Shown: positions 52,175 through 61,626 of the stretch, piece after piece
Position numbering within the stretch: position 1 is the first letter of the stretch
How the letters are laid out: every line of letters starts with the position of its first letter
Source of the DNA: Gammaproteobacteria bacterium
Lineage (GTDB): Bacteria; Pseudomonadota; Gammaproteobacteria; Pseudomonadales; Halieaceae
Assembly: GCA_030427485.1 (NCBI GenBank)
Contig: JAUICG010000006.1
Span: 62,001 to 126,000, forward strand
DNA: 64,000 nt
Direction of reading: 5' to 3'
Notes under the pieces: generated by a model
The model's input: only the letters and a program-made list of their open reading frames with translations
What the model was told of the DNA's origin: nothing
The model's database searches: none
Position numbers and translations under genes: made by a program

Positions 52175-53497
52175 TCATTTGTTATAGACCATATCGGGCA
52201 ACCACAGCGCCAATTGGGGAAACAACATCACCACCACAAGCGCCAGAATCATCACGCCGACAAACGGCAGGATGGAACTGTAGATATCGCGCAGGCCGAT
52301 TTCCGGCGGTGCCATGGCGCGCATCAGAAACAGATTGTAGCCAAAGGGCGGCGTCATGTAGGCGACCTGGGTGGTGATGGTGTACAGCACGCCGTACCAC
52401 ACGAGATCGAAACCCAACATGCCGACCAGCGGCACATAGAGCGGCGCGACGATGACCAGCATGGCCGTGTCATCGAGAAAAGTACCCATGACCAGGAATG
52501 ACAACTGCATGATGACCAGGATCGTCCACGGCCCCAGGTGCAGCTGTTCGGTGAACAGGCCTTCTATTGCACCCACGGCCCCGAGACCGTCGAACACCGC
52601 GCCGAAGGCCATTGCCGCCAGTATGATCCACATGAACATACAGGAAATGGCCAGGGTTTGACGCACCGACGCCTCGAACACCGCCTTGCTCATGCGGCCC
52701 TTGAAGACGGCCACCGCGAATGCCGTCAGCGCGCCAATTGCCGAGCTTTCGACCAGGCTGGTCCAGCCGTTCACGAAAGGCACCATCATCGCGGCGAAGA
52801 TCAGGAGGGGGAGAACGCCGGCGCGCAGCAGGCGCAGCTTCTCCGAAAGAGGAACATCGCGTTCCTCCCTGGTCAGCGCGGGGCCAAGCTGGGGTTGGAA
52901 ATAACAGCGGATGGCGATGTACAGGATGAACATCGCCGCCATCATCAGCCCCGGCACGATGCCGGCCAGCCACAGCTGGCCGACGGGCTGGCGCGCGATC
53001 ATCGCATACAGCACCAGCACCACCGAGGGCGGCACCAGAATGCCCAGCGAAGAACCGGCCTGCACCACGCCGGTCACCATGCGTTTGTCATAACCCCGGC
53101 GCAACAGTTCCGGCAGCGCTATCGTGGCGCCTATCGCCATACCGGCGACCGACAGTCCGTTCATCGCGGACACCAGCACCATCAGGCCGATCGTCCCGAT
53201 CGCCAGGCCGCCGTTGACGGAGCCCATCCAGACATGAAACATCTTGTAGAGGTCATCGGCGATTCTGGATTCGGACAGGATATATCCCATAAAAATGAAC
53301 ATCGGCAGCGTCAGCAGCGGATACCATTTCATCAATTTCATCGCCGCGGAAAACGGCAGGTCAGAACCCCCGGTTCCCCAGAGCGACAGGGAGGCCACCG
53401 CGGCGACCAGGCCGATCGCCGCGAAAACGCGCTGTCCCGTCAGCAACATCAGCATCATCGACGAGAACATCAGAATCGCGATCATCTCGGGTGACAT
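52175..53497 (-). CDS. dctM: TRAP transporter large permease (DctM type)
   Basis: The 440-residue membrane protein has about 12 hydrophobic segments and the DctM-type stretches LPMFIFMGYIL, GSSLGILVPPS and VAYMTPPFGYNLF. It forms the sodium-dependent transport channel of the TRAP system in the inner membrane. Its ATG shares one base with the dctQ stop codon (TGATG at 53495-53499), so it is translationally coupled. The longer frame to 53602 is a shadow within dctQ. Confidence 0.94.
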   Translation of the reverse strand: MSPEMIAILMFSSMMLMLLTGQRVFAAIGLVAAVASLSLWGTGGSDLPFSAAMKLMKWYPLLTLPMFIFMGYILSESRIADDLYKMFHVWMGSVNGGLAIGTIGLMVLVSAMNGLSVAGMAIGATIALPELLRRGYDKRMVTGVVQAGSSLGILVPPSVVLVLYAMIARQPVGQLWLAGIVPGLMMAAMFILYIAIRCYFQPQLGPALTREERDVPLSEKLRLLRAGVLPLLIFAAMMVPFVNGWTSLVESSAIGALTAFAVAVFKGRMSKAVFEASVRQTLAISCMFMWIILAAMAFGAVFDGLGAVGAIEGLFTEQLHLGPWTILVIMQLSFLVMGTFLDDTAMLVIVAPLYVPLVGMLGFDLVWYGVLYTITTQVAYMTPPFGYNLFLMRAMAPPEIGLRDIYSSILPFVGVMILALVVVMLFPQLALWLPDMVYNK

Positions 53498-54003
53498 CAG
53501 ATTTCCACCCCCCTGATCCTGGCGACATCCTTGAAAAACTCTGATATGGACTGCAGCAGCATCAAAAAGATGCCGATACAGGTGAGTAATTTGATCGGCC
53601 ACATGTACGGCCGCCAGGCGGAATAACTGCGCTCGTCATAGTCAAACGCGTAAATCGTACTGTCTATACCGCCGTAAAGCAGCACGGCGAGGTAGAACAT
53701 CAGGAAAAAAATGGTGAAGGCATCGACCCAGGCGCGCTGCCTGTCTGACCAGTTCGAGTAGAGCAGGTCCATGCGCACATCCGAGCCCCGCTGCAGGCAG
53801 TACGGGCCGCCGAGAATGTAATAGGCGACCATCGCAAACTGCGCCATTTCCAGCGTCCACAGCGAGGGCAGGAAAAACACTTTGCTGACGGAAGACCACA
53901 ACAGGATAGCGATGAGGACAAAAATCCCGTACATGGCCACGCGGCCAACCCGGTAATTGACAGCGTCGACAATGGCAACGTAACTGCTCACAAATCGACG
54001 CAA
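53497..54003 (-). CDS. dctQ: TRAP transporter small permease (DctQ type)
   Basis: This protein of about 168 residues has four hydrophobic segments, as expected for the DctQ subunit that partners DctM. I place the start at the TTG at 54003 because GGAAGGA ends 7 nt upstream. The frame could also begin at another TTG at 54033, giving 178 residues; there is no in-frame ATG before the first membrane helix. The gene order Q-M-P is on one strand with a 1-bp Q/M overlap. The gene is divergent from the flavin monooxygenase. Confidence 0.88.
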   Translation of the reverse strand: MRRFVSSYVAIVDAVNYRVGRVAMYGIFVLIAILLWSSVSKVFFLPSLWTLEMAQFAMVAYYILGGPYCLQRGSDVRMDLLYSNWSDRQRAWVDAFTIFFLMFYLAVLLYGGIDSTIYAFDYDERSYSAWRPYMWPIKLLTCIGIFLMLLQSISEFFKDVARIRGVEI

Positions 54004-54174
54004 TTGCTGGTCCTTCCGTTGATGGCTTCGCAACGATAATGCGCCTTGCGAGAAAAATTTACAAAGATTTCTTCACCGAAGGCCGCGCTCCAAAAGAGTG
54101 CACACTCGAATAGCCATGCGTCGGGAGCTATGGCAGAGTTGACGACCCGCCGACAGGGCCCGAGAGAGCAGGAC

Positions 54175-55632
54175 ATGGAGAACGGCAAACACTACCAGTG
54201 CATCATCGTGGGCAGCGGATTCTCCGGCATTTGTCTGGCGATACGGCTGAAATCCTGCGGCATGGAGAATTTCCTGGTGCTGGAGAAAGCCAGTGAGCCC
54301 GGCGGGACATGGCGCGACAATCACTATCCCGGTGCGGAATGTGATGTCGCTTCCGCGCTCTACAGTTTTTCCTTCGAGACCAAGACCGACTGGGACTACC
54401 AGTGGTCCGAACAACCGCAGATACTCGAATACATCAGGAATACCGCGCGCAAGCACGGCGTTGTCGACCATATCCGGTTTAACAGTGAACTGAGCGCCGC
54501 CGACTACAACAGTGATACACAACAATGGACTGTGCACCTGCACAACGGTACGACACTCACCGCGCAGTTCCTGGTCAGCGCCGTGGGCCAGCTACACAAA
54601 CCGCGCATCCCGGAGTATCCGGGCGCCGAATCCTTCAGGGGACCGCGGTTTCATTCCGCCAACTGGAACCATGACATCGATCCTGGCGGTAAATCCGTCG
54701 CCGTTATCGGCAACGCCGCCAGCGCGGCGCAGTTTATCCCGATCGTGGCGCAGCGGGCCGCGAAATTGACCGTCTTCCAGCGCAGCGCCAATTGGGTCGC
54801 CCCCAAGAGAGACCGCCGTTATACCGAGCGCGAGAAAAAACTGCTGCGGCGTTTCCCGTGGATCAAACGCCTGACCCGCCTGAAAATCTACCTGCGCAAC
54901 GAAGTCATCGCCTATCCCGTACTGAAGGGCAACCGCTTCAACACATGGCTGGTGAAGACCGCCTGTCTCGGCTACCTGAACAAGACGGTCACCGATGCAT
55001 CCCTGCGCCGGAAACTGCTTCCCGATTACCCGATCGGGGCCAGGCGTATACTGGTTGTCGACGGCTATTACGAAGCGCTGATGCGTGACAACGTGGAGCT
55101 GATCACCGACCCCATTGTATCGATAGTGCCACAGGGTATACGCACCCGGCACGGGCTTCACCCCTGTGACGTGATTATCTACGGCACCGGGTTCGTCACC
55201 AACCCGTTCCTCGACGGGATCCGCATCGCCGGCAGGTCCGGGACCTTGCTCAGCGAACACTGGTCCGCGGGCGCCCGGGCCTATCTGGGCATCACCACCA
55301 GCGGCTTCCCCAATCTGTTCTTCATGTACGGCCCGAACACCAATCTCGGGCACAACTCCATCCTGCTGATGGCGGAGTCACAGGCGAACTACATTCTGCA
55401 GGCGATGCGCGCAGTGGCTGATGCGCATGCCGGCGCGCTGGAAGTGCGCGAGGATGTCGAACAACGCTACGACAGGTCGATTCAATCGCGACTGCAAAAC
55501 ATGGTCTGGAGCCGCGTGGCCCAGAGCTGGTACAAGAGCGGGGACCGGATTACCAACAACTGGCCGGGAAGCGTCGGCGAATACCGCCGGGCGACGAGGA
55601 AGTTCAATCCGGTCGAATTCCGGCTGACCTGA
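54175..55632 (+). CDS. Flavin-containing (Baeyer-Villiger-type) monooxygenase
   Basis: The 485-residue enzyme has an FAD motif G13-S-G15-F-S-G18, a second dinucleotide motif around residue 179 (G-N-A-A-S-A, where the second glycine of G-x-G-x-x-G is alanine) and a BVMO-like fingerprint F154-x-G156-x3-H160-x3-W164 followed by N rather than P or D. Such enzymes insert oxygen next to a ketone or hydroxylate a heteroatom with NADPH. The deviations leave the exact reaction open. The ATG at 54175 starts the typical N-terminus; an earlier ATG at 54130 is also possible, and neither has a strong ribosome site. It is divergent from the TRAP transporter operon. Confidence 0.88.
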   Translation: MENGKHYQCIIVGSGFSGICLAIRLKSCGMENFLVLEKASEPGGTWRDNHYPGAECDVASALYSFSFETKTDWDYQWSEQPQILEYIRNTARKHGVVDHIRFNSELSAADYNSDTQQWTVHLHNGTTLTAQFLVSAVGQLHKPRIPEYPGAESFRGPRFHSANWNHDIDPGGKSVAVIGNAASAAQFIPIVAQRAAKLTVFQRSANWVAPKRDRRYTEREKKLLRRFPWIKRLTRLKIYLRNEVIAYPVLKGNRFNTWLVKTACLGYLNKTVTDASLRRKLLPDYPIGARRILVVDGYYEALMRDNVELITDPIVSIVPQGIRTRHGLHPCDVIIYGTGFVTNPFLDGIRIAGRSGTLLSEHWSAGARAYLGITTSGFPNLFFMYGPNTNLGHNSILLMAESQANYILQAMRAVADAHAGALEVREDVEQRYDRSIQSRLQNMVWSRVAQSWYKSGDRITNNWPGSVGEYRRATRKFNPVEFRLT

Positions 55633-55717
55633 CCCGGCCCGCATCGCACCGCGGTTGGCGTGGCGAGTGTAACCTGTTGAAGGTGGCGACGGCAGGGCCG
55701 CGGGATTGCCGGCGCGC

Positions 55718-56461
55718 CTAACGCGAATGGAGCTCGCGAATCAATGCCGGTACCTCGCTCGGGTGCAGCACGGTATGATGGGGATTGATGCCGAGTTCGG
55801 CATCCAGCGGCTGCTGGTGTTGAATCCACACGGAGGTAATACCGCTGTTGTGCGCGCCGGCGATATCCGCCGCGAGGCTGTCGCCGACATGGATCGCCTC
55901 ATGCGCTTCACAGTTCGCCAGCCGGAGCGCCTTTTCGAAAATCGATCGCGCCGGTTTCTGCTCGGGCTCCTGGCCGCCGATAATGATATGGTCGACGTGC
56001 CGGGCCAGGTGCACCGCCTGGACCTTGGGAACCTGCGAATACTCCGGTCCGTTGGTGATCACCACCAGGGTGAACAGCTTGCGTGCTTCCGCCAGGAACT
56101 CCACTATGCCCGGGTAGAAATGAAACGCATCCAGGCGATCCCTGTCGAAACTGTCGATCAGGTCCTGCGCAATGTCCTCGCTCACCGCTTTGACGCCTTG
56201 CTCAGTCAGCAGGTCACACAGCAACTGCTTCCGGTAGGCACCCTCGCCGCGCTGCTCGATGATGGGTATGTAACGCGCGCGCTGACTGTCGCTCCACTGC
56301 CGATACATACCGCGAACGTAGTCGCGCGCCACGGACTGGCCATCGAACGCCGCGTGGAACAGCGCATCCAGCTTCTCGCCCAGCAGCCGCGTAGCCTGCT
56401 TGTTGGCGGCCTGCGTATCGCACAGGGTTTCGTCCATATCAAGGAACAGTGCTTTCAGCAT
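55718..56461 (-). CDS. HAD-family phosphatase
   Basis: The 247-residue protein has HAD motif I, D8-M-D10-E-T, motif II in VITNG and motif III/IV in HVGDSLAADIAGA, with an alpha-helical cap between (about residues 18-100). It resembles YjjG- and N-acylneuraminate-9-phosphatase-type enzymes that dephosphorylate nucleotides or sugar phosphates. The ATG at 56461 is used; the frame extends into the end of edd but without support. It follows edd by 34 bp on the same strand and may belong to the zwf-pgl-edd operon, possibly as a sugar-phosphate phosphatase. Confidence 0.88.
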   Translation of the reverse strand: MLKALFLDMDETLCDTQAANKQATRLLGEKLDALFHAAFDGQSVARDYVRGMYRQWSDSQRARYIPIIEQRGEGAYRKQLLCDLLTEQGVKAVSEDIAQDLIDSFDRDRLDAFHFYPGIVEFLAEARKLFTLVVITNGPEYSQVPKVQAVHLARHVDHIIIGGQEPEQKPARSIFEKALRLANCEAHEAIHVGDSLAADIAGAHNSGITSVWIQHQQPLDAELGINPHHTVLHPSEVPALIRELHSR

Positions 56462-56495
56462 TGTCGGTTCCACCGCAGCTTCATGGCCGGTCCGC

Positions 56496-58328
56496 TCACT
56501 CCGAGTGGGTGGCGGCTTCCGCGGTTGCGCCAAACACGGAAGCGCCGCAGGTGGACTTGCTGACATTACGCCGGAAGACATCAAACAGGCCGCGACCCAG
56601 CGACAAGCCGGACGGCGCCGGCGTCGCCTCTGCGCGAGCGGCCAGTTGCTCCGCGGACAACAGCACGTCCAGCCGGCCCCGGTGCGCATCGAGTTCAATC
56701 ACGTCGCCATCCTGCAGCCGGCTTATCGGGCCGCCCTCTATCCCCTCCGGTGAGAGGTGTATGGCCGCGGGGACCTTGCCCGATGCGCCGGACATGCGGC
56801 CATCGGTAACAAGCGCGACCTTGAAGCCGCGATCCTGCAACACGCCGAGGTAGGGCGTCATCTTGTGCAACTCCGGCATGCCGTTGGCGCCCGGGCCCTG
56901 GAACCGTACGACAGCGACCACATCCCTGTCCAGTTCGCCGGCTTCGAACGCGGCTTTCAGCGCCTCCTGCGAATCGAACACGCGACAGGGCGCCCTGACC
57001 ACCTGGTGCGCCTCCTCGACGGCCGAGATCTTGATGACACAGTGGCCCAGATTGCCGCCGAGGCTGCGCAATCCACCCTCCGGGGAGAAAGGATCCGTGA
57101 CGGGTCGCAGCACATCCAGGCGACGCGATTCAGACACCGCGGCCGTCCACTGCAGCTTGTCCCCGGCATCCAGGCTCGGCTTGTGTCCGTAGGCATCCAG
57201 ACCGGCGCCCAACAGCGTAACCACGTCCTCGTTCAACAATCCGCCACTGCGCAGTTCACGCACCACGAAGGCGGTGCCTCCGGCGGTCTGGAAATCGTTG
57301 ATATCGGCCGAGCCGTTGGGATACACACGCGCCAGCAAGGGCACTATGCGCGACAGCTCGTCCATATCTTCCCAGGTGAGATCGATACCCGCTGCGTGCG
57401 CGATTGCGACGAGGTGCAGGGTGTGATTGGTGGAGCCACCCGTGGCCAGAATGGCCACCACGGCATTGACCAGTGACGCCTCGGTAAGCACATCACACAG
57501 GCGCCGCCCGCTGGTGACTGCGCCGGGGCGCACCAGTTCCTCAACCGTGCGCCGGGTCAATGCCGGTCGCAGCGGATCGTCCGGGTGCAGGAACGAACTG
57601 CCCGGCAGCTGCAGGCCGAGTACTTCCATCATCACCTGGTTGGTGTTGGCGGTGCCGTAAAAGGTGCAGGTGCCGGCACTGTGATACGACGCGGACTCCA
57701 CCGCCAGCAGGGCCGCTTCATCCGCTGTACCTGCCGCATACGCCTGACGCACAGCCGCCTTCTGCTTGTTCGGGATTCCGCTTGCCATCGGCCCGGAGCC
57801 GATGAATGCGGTGGGCAGGTGCCCGAACTGTAGCGCGCCAATCAGCATGCCGGGCACGATCTTGTCGCAGATACCCAGGCACAGGGCGGCGTCGAACAGG
57901 TTGTGACTGAGCCCTATCGCGGTGGCCATCGCGACCACGTCGCGACTGAATAAGCTGAGTTCCATGCCCGGCTGTCCCTGGGTGACGCCGTCGCACATGG
58001 CCGGCACGCCGGAGGCCACCTGGGCCGTGGCCCCGCACTCCAGCGCCAGCGCCTTGACCGCCGCCGGGTAATCCGCGAGCGGCTGGTGGGCGGAAAGCAT
58101 GTCATTGTAAGCGCTGATAATGCCGATGTTCGGCGCCGACATTCCGCCGATCAGCTGTTTCTCGGTTTCGCTGCAGGCGGCATAGCCATGCGCGAGGTTG
58201 CCGCAGGACAGCGTGCGCTTCGGCGGTGTATCGTCGAACGCCCTGCGACAGCGTTCCAGGTATGCGCGCCGCGACACGCGGCTGCGCCTGCGCAGCGTGT
58301 CGGTTACCTCTTCAACAACCGGGTGCAT
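56496..58328 (-). CDS. edd: 6-phosphogluconate dehydratase
   Basis: This 610-residue member of the IlvD/Edd family dehydrates 6-phosphogluconate to 2-keto-3-deoxy-6-phosphogluconate in the Entner-Doudoroff pathway. It has the conserved stretches [44 protein letters not shown] and [18 protein letters not shown], with cysteines placed to hold the iron-sulfur cluster, and the usual length. AGGA lies 8 nt before the ATG. It starts 3 nt after pgl. The aldolase Eda, which completes the pathway, is not in the window. Confidence 0.97.
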   Translation of the reverse strand: MHPVVEEVTDTLRRRSRVSRRAYLERCRRAFDDTPPKRTLSCGNLAHGYAACSETEKQLIGGMSAPNIGIISAYNDMLSAHQPLADYPAAVKALALECGATAQVASGVPAMCDGVTQGQPGMELSLFSRDVVAMATAIGLSHNLFDAALCLGICDKIVPGMLIGALQFGHLPTAFIGSGPMASGIPNKQKAAVRQAYAAGTADEAALLAVESASYHSAGTCTFYGTANTNQVMMEVLGLQLPGSSFLHPDDPLRPALTRRTVEELVRPGAVTSGRRLCDVLTEASLVNAVVAILATGGSTNHTLHLVAIAHAAGIDLTWEDMDELSRIVPLLARVYPNGSADINDFQTAGGTAFVVRELRSGGLLNEDVVTLLGAGLDAYGHKPSLDAGDKLQWTAAVSESRRLDVLRPVTDPFSPEGGLRSLGGNLGHCVIKISAVEEAHQVVRAPCRVFDSQEALKAAFEAGELDRDVVAVVRFQGPGANGMPELHKMTPYLGVLQDRGFKVALVTDGRMSGASGKVPAAIHLSPEGIEGGPISRLQDGDVIELDAHRGRLDVLLSAEQLAARAEATPAPSGLSLGRGLFDVFRRNVSKSTCGASVFGATAEAATHSE

Positions 58329-58331
58329 GAT

Positions 58332-59039
58332 TCAATTCCTGTCGGCATGGTAGATTTCCAGCTCAATGGCCGCGCTGTGCAGCACGGCGCTAATCGGGTA
58401 CTGCGCGGCATCGCCTGATTTACAGGCAATTTCCAGTACATCCCGCTTGGTGGCCCCGACAATATGCAGGTAGGCATGGCGGGCACGCAGCAGCGTCGCG
58501 AGCGACAGCGTCATTCTATCGTGCGCGGCGGCCGGTGGCCGCACGGCAACACACAGTTCGCTACCGGCGGGGTCCATCGCGCGCGCCAGGCTGGCCGCGC
58601 CGGGGAAAAACGACGCGGTGTGACCGTCGTCGCCCATGCCGAGCACCACCACGTCGATAGCCGCCGCACAGCAGGGCGCGAGTTTTGCGCTGACTGCCGC
58701 CTCCGCGGCGAACGGTGAATCCGCCGCCGTTTTCATGGACAAAAAATTGGCCGCGCGCGCCTCGTTCCGCAACAGGTACTGCCTGATCAGTCGCGCATTG
58801 GAGTCGCTGTGATCCTCTGCAACCCAGCGCTCATCCACCTGGGTGACTGTGACGCGCGACCACGCCAGCGACTCCCGGGACAGCGCTTCGAACAGCGGCC
58901 GCGGCGTCGAGCCGCCGGAAACCGCAAGGCTGGCGGCGCCGCGCGCGGCGAGCGCTGCCGCCAGATCGCTCGCGATTCGCGCGGCCAGCTGCGCCGCGAG
59001 CTCCGCATTTGTTTCAAACTGGTGCAGCGGACGCGACAT
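58332..59039 (-). CDS. pgl: 6-phosphogluconolactonase
   Basis: The 235-residue protein has the lactonase motifs AVSGGSTPRPLFEAL near the N-terminus and VLGMGDDGHTASFFPG in the middle. It hydrolyses 6-phosphogluconolactone to 6-phosphogluconate, the second step after Zwf. Its ATG overlaps the zwf stop codon by one base (TAATG), so the pair is translationally coupled. Confidence 0.96.
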   Translation of the reverse strand: MSRPLHQFETNAELAAQLAARIASDLAAALAARGAASLAVSGGSTPRPLFEALSRESLAWSRVTVTQVDERWVAEDHSDSNARLIRQYLLRNEARAANFLSMKTAADSPFAAEAAVSAKLAPCCAAAIDVVVLGMGDDGHTASFFPGAASLARAMDPAGSELCVAVRPPAAAHDRMTLSLATLLRARHAYLHIVGATKRDVLEIACKSGDAAQYPISAVLHSAAIELEIYHADRN

Positions 59040-60505
59040 TATTCCCGCCAGCTTCTGCCATCACGCGCGACCAGAGCGACGGCAGCGGTCGGGCCCCAAC
59101 TGCCGGCGGTGTACTTCTCCGGTGTTTTTCCCGCGTTGTCCAGCAACGCCCTGATCTGGTCGACCCATTTCCAGGCCTCCTCCACCTCGTCGGAGCGGAC
59201 GAACAGGGTTGGATTTTCCCGAATGACATCGAGCAACAGGCGCTGGTAGGCATCGGGCGTACTGCCGGGTTCGTTCTCCTCGGGAAAGCTCAGGTCCAGC
59301 GCGGCGGTGCGAAGCGGTACCTTGACGTCCAGGCCGGCGACCTTGTTCATCAGTTCAAGGCTGATGGTTTCATCCGGCTGCAAGCGGATAACCAGTCGAT
59401 TGGGCGCATCCATCACGCGCTGCTCCGGAAAAATGGAGTGCGGCACGGGCTTGAACTCCACCACAATCTCGGAAAACTGTCTCTGCAGGCGCTTGCCGGT
59501 GCGCAGGTAAAACGGCACGCCAGCCCAGCGCCAGTTGTCGATATGCGCCTTGATGGCGAAGAAGGTCTCCGTTCGGGACTGCGCCTGCGCGCCCTCCTCC
59601 TCACAGTAACCGGGCACGGACTGACCGCCGGACGTGCCCGCCACGTATTGCCCAAGGACCACGTTATCACGGAGCATATCCTCCCGCAGCGGGCGCAGGC
59701 AGGACAACACCTTGAGTTTTTCATTGCGCACCGCGGTTGGTTCCAGGTGCGCCGGCGGCTCCATCGCGATCAGGCACAGGAGCTGCAACAGGTGGTTCTG
59801 CAGCATGTCGCGCATCGCACCCGCCCCGTCATAGAATTCCCAGCGCCCGGTGACGCCCAGCGACTCCGCCACGGTAATCTGGATGTTGTCGATGTACTTG
59901 CTGTTCCACAGGGGTTCGAGGAACATATTGGCGAACCGCAGGGCCAGCAGGTTCTGCACGGTCTCCTTACCGAGGTAGTGGTCGATACGGTAAACCTGCC
60001 GCTCCTCGAAAATGTCCGTCAGTTGCCTGTTGATCTGCAAAAAAGAGTCCCGGTCCGCACCGAGGGGTTTCTCCACGACGATTCGCGTATTGCTGCGAAC
60101 CAGTCCGGCCCGCTTGATCGCCTCGCACACCGGGCCGAAAATCGCGGGCGGTGTCGCCAGGTAGACCACCAGGTGGCGCCCGCTGTCGTTGAGGGTCTCT
60201 TCGCGCAGCAGTGCCAGGGCTTCCGGGGAGGTTGCGTCAAGCGAATGAAAAGTCAGTCTCGACGTAAACTGGTGCCAGGCATTTTCCTCGAACTGCTGTG
60301 CGGCCTGACTGGCGTCGAACCAGTTGCGTACCTGGCGGAGAAACTCCGCCTGCGGGGTTTCCCGCCGCGAGACCGCGAAGATGCGAAAATCTTCCGGCAG
60401 GCAGTTGCCCCGCCACAGGGCATACAGTGCGGGGTACAATTTACGCAGCGCCAGGTCACCCTCGCCGCCAACGATTAACAGGTCACAGGCTGTTGGTGAT
60501 TGCAT
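59039..60505 (-). CDS. zwf: Glucose-6-phosphate 1-dehydrogenase
   Basis: The 488-residue enzyme oxidises glucose 6-phosphate to the lactone with NADP. It has the active-site block RIDHYLGKETVQNLLALRFAN and the coenzyme site G-G-E-G-D-L-A-L-R-K-L, where most relatives have S before G-D-L. Length matches Zwf. I chose the ATG at 60505; the frame extends to 60586 but gives extra residues unlike the family. It heads the zwf-pgl-edd operon. An 8-bp dyad about 75 bp upstream may be its operator. Confidence 0.96.
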   Translation of the reverse strand: MQSPTACDLLIVGGEGDLALRKLYPALYALWRGNCLPEDFRIFAVSRRETPQAEFLRQVRNWFDASQAAQQFEENAWHQFTSRLTFHSLDATSPEALALLREETLNDSGRHLVVYLATPPAIFGPVCEAIKRAGLVRSNTRIVVEKPLGADRDSFLQINRQLTDIFEERQVYRIDHYLGKETVQNLLALRFANMFLEPLWNSKYIDNIQITVAESLGVTGRWEFYDGAGAMRDMLQNHLLQLLCLIAMEPPAHLEPTAVRNEKLKVLSCLRPLREDMLRDNVVLGQYVAGTSGGQSVPGYCEEEGAQAQSRTETFFAIKAHIDNWRWAGVPFYLRTGKRLQRQFSEIVVEFKPVPHSIFPEQRVMDAPNRLVIRLQPDETISLELMNKVAGLDVKVPLRTAALDLSFPEENEPGSTPDAYQRLLLDVIRENPTLFVRSDEVEEAWKWVDQIRALLDNAGKTPEKYTAGSWGPTAAVALVARDGRSWRE

Positions 60506-60578
60506 TTCTCGATCAGACAGGGTGTATAAACGACAGTGTTTTACAGCATACCCCGATTGCCCGCACATTGCCTCCTGT

Positions 60579-60601
60579 TCCGGCATTAATTACATGCCGG
60601 A
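60579..60601. promoter_or_regulatory. Candidate operator TCCGGCAT-N7-ATGCCGGA
   Basis: Perfect 8-bp arms (60579-60586 and 60594-60601) flank TAATTAC in the 223-bp region between zwf and the divergent secretin-like gene. It does not fit the HexR pattern often found at zwf. It could bind another dimeric regulator or be a hairpin in the zwf leader. Confidence 0.35.
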
Positions 60602-60728
60602 CGCCAAAAAAGGTGGCGGCCCGGTGTGCAATCCGGCGAGAGTCAGGACCAAGGATAGGAATCGGGCCACCAGCTGAAGAGGCCTCCGGCACCCACTGTC
60701 GGCCGGCAGTCTGTGCTAGTATTTCGCG

Positions 60729-61535
60729 ATGCGACTATTCCTGACTCTCGTTCTGGCGTGCGCCGCGTCCTGGGCGTTCGCCGAACGCGAGCTCACTGCC
60801 ATCACCCTGCACTACGCCTCGCCGCAACAACTGCTGCCGGTCATCAGGCCCTATCTCTCTGAGGGCAGTTCGGTGAGCGCCTATCAGAACCAGTTGGTGC
60901 TCAACGCGACACCACAGGAACTGGCTAAAACGCGCGAGCTGCTGCAGCGCCTCGATCAGGCGGGACGCCAGTTGCAGATCTCCGTGCGCACTGACAACAG
61001 CGGCAGCGACGACCGTCGCAGTGTGGATGTCGATAGCGTGATTCGAGCCGGCGACACCGTCATTCTCACCGGGCCGGGGCGCCCCGGCCCGGAATCCCGC
61101 ACCAGTGTACGGGTCGAGAATTACAGTGCCGGCACGACAGGCCAGGGCAACCAGGGTATCAGGGTGACTGAGGGCAGGCCGGCCTATATCGCCACCGGGG
61201 TGAGCGCACCGGTGCAATCTTACACCGTTGGCGCGGACGGCCGGCGCCACATACAGCAGGACTACCTGGGCGCGGTGGCCGGCTTCTATGCCACCACCTG
61301 GCTCAATGACGGCGTGGTGCGCGTGCAGATCGAACAGGGCAATGATCGCTTCGACGGCGGGACAATCGCGGCGCAGCAACTGCAGTCCGAGGTGACCGGC
61401 GCACTCGGCAAGTGGCTACCCATCGGCACTATCGACACCTCGAGCCGTCAGCAGCACAGCGGTATCGGCTCGCGCACAGAAACCAGCAGGGCTTCCTCGA
61501 CACAATTGTTTATCAAGGTGGAGACACTGGACTGA
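60729..61535 (+). CDS. Secretin N-domain-like periplasmic protein (268 aa)
   Basis: After a signal peptide of about 18 residues, the first 70 mature residues (I-T-L-H-Y-A-S-P-Q-Q-L-L-P-V-I, then L-V-L-N-A-T-P-Q-E-L) look like the short NolW/N1 domain found in type II and III secretins. The rest, with V-D-V-D-S-V-I-R-A-G-D-T-V and the C-terminal T-Q-L-F-I-K-V-E-T-L, could be a small beta domain. No secretin pore domain is present, so it is not a secretin by itself. The start lacks a clear ribosome site. It is divergent from zwf. Function unknown. Confidence 0.78.
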   Translation: MRLFLTLVLACAASWAFAERELTAITLHYASPQQLLPVIRPYLSEGSSVSAYQNQLVLNATPQELAKTRELLQRLDQAGRQLQISVRTDNSGSDDRRSVDVDSVIRAGDTVILTGPGRPGPESRTSVRVENYSAGTTGQGNQGIRVTEGRPAYIATGVSAPVQSYTVGADGRRHIQQDYLGAVAGFYATTWLNDGVVRVQIEQGNDRFDGGTIAAQQLQSEVTGALGKWLPIGTIDTSSRQQHSGIGSRTETSRASSTQLFIKVETLD

Positions 61536-61626
61536 TCCTCGTTCCGGAACGACGAGGGCATTACCGTGTGCGCGCACACGCGAAAGTCATGGGCTTTTCC
61601 GCAGGGCACGCAGTGACTATCAGTAG
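61536..61626. other. Intergenic region with hairpins after the secretin-like gene
   Basis: A hairpin at 61537-61557 (CCTCGT with ACGAGG) begins one base after the stop codon and may end transcription. A perfect 16-bp palindrome CGTGTGCGCGCACACG lies at 61565-61580. The inverted-repeat element and a short promoter region fill the rest of the 345-bp gap before the P450 gene at 61881. I see no gene here. Confidence 0.4.

Noticed and set aside
59009..60478. 489-codon plus-strand frame
   Set aside because: Antisense to zwf; no recognisable domain.
60579..60601. HexR site in front of zwf
   Set aside because: The dyad is TCCGGCAT-N7-ATGCCGGA, which does not match known HexR patterns (TTGT-N7/8-ACAA or TGTARTW-type).
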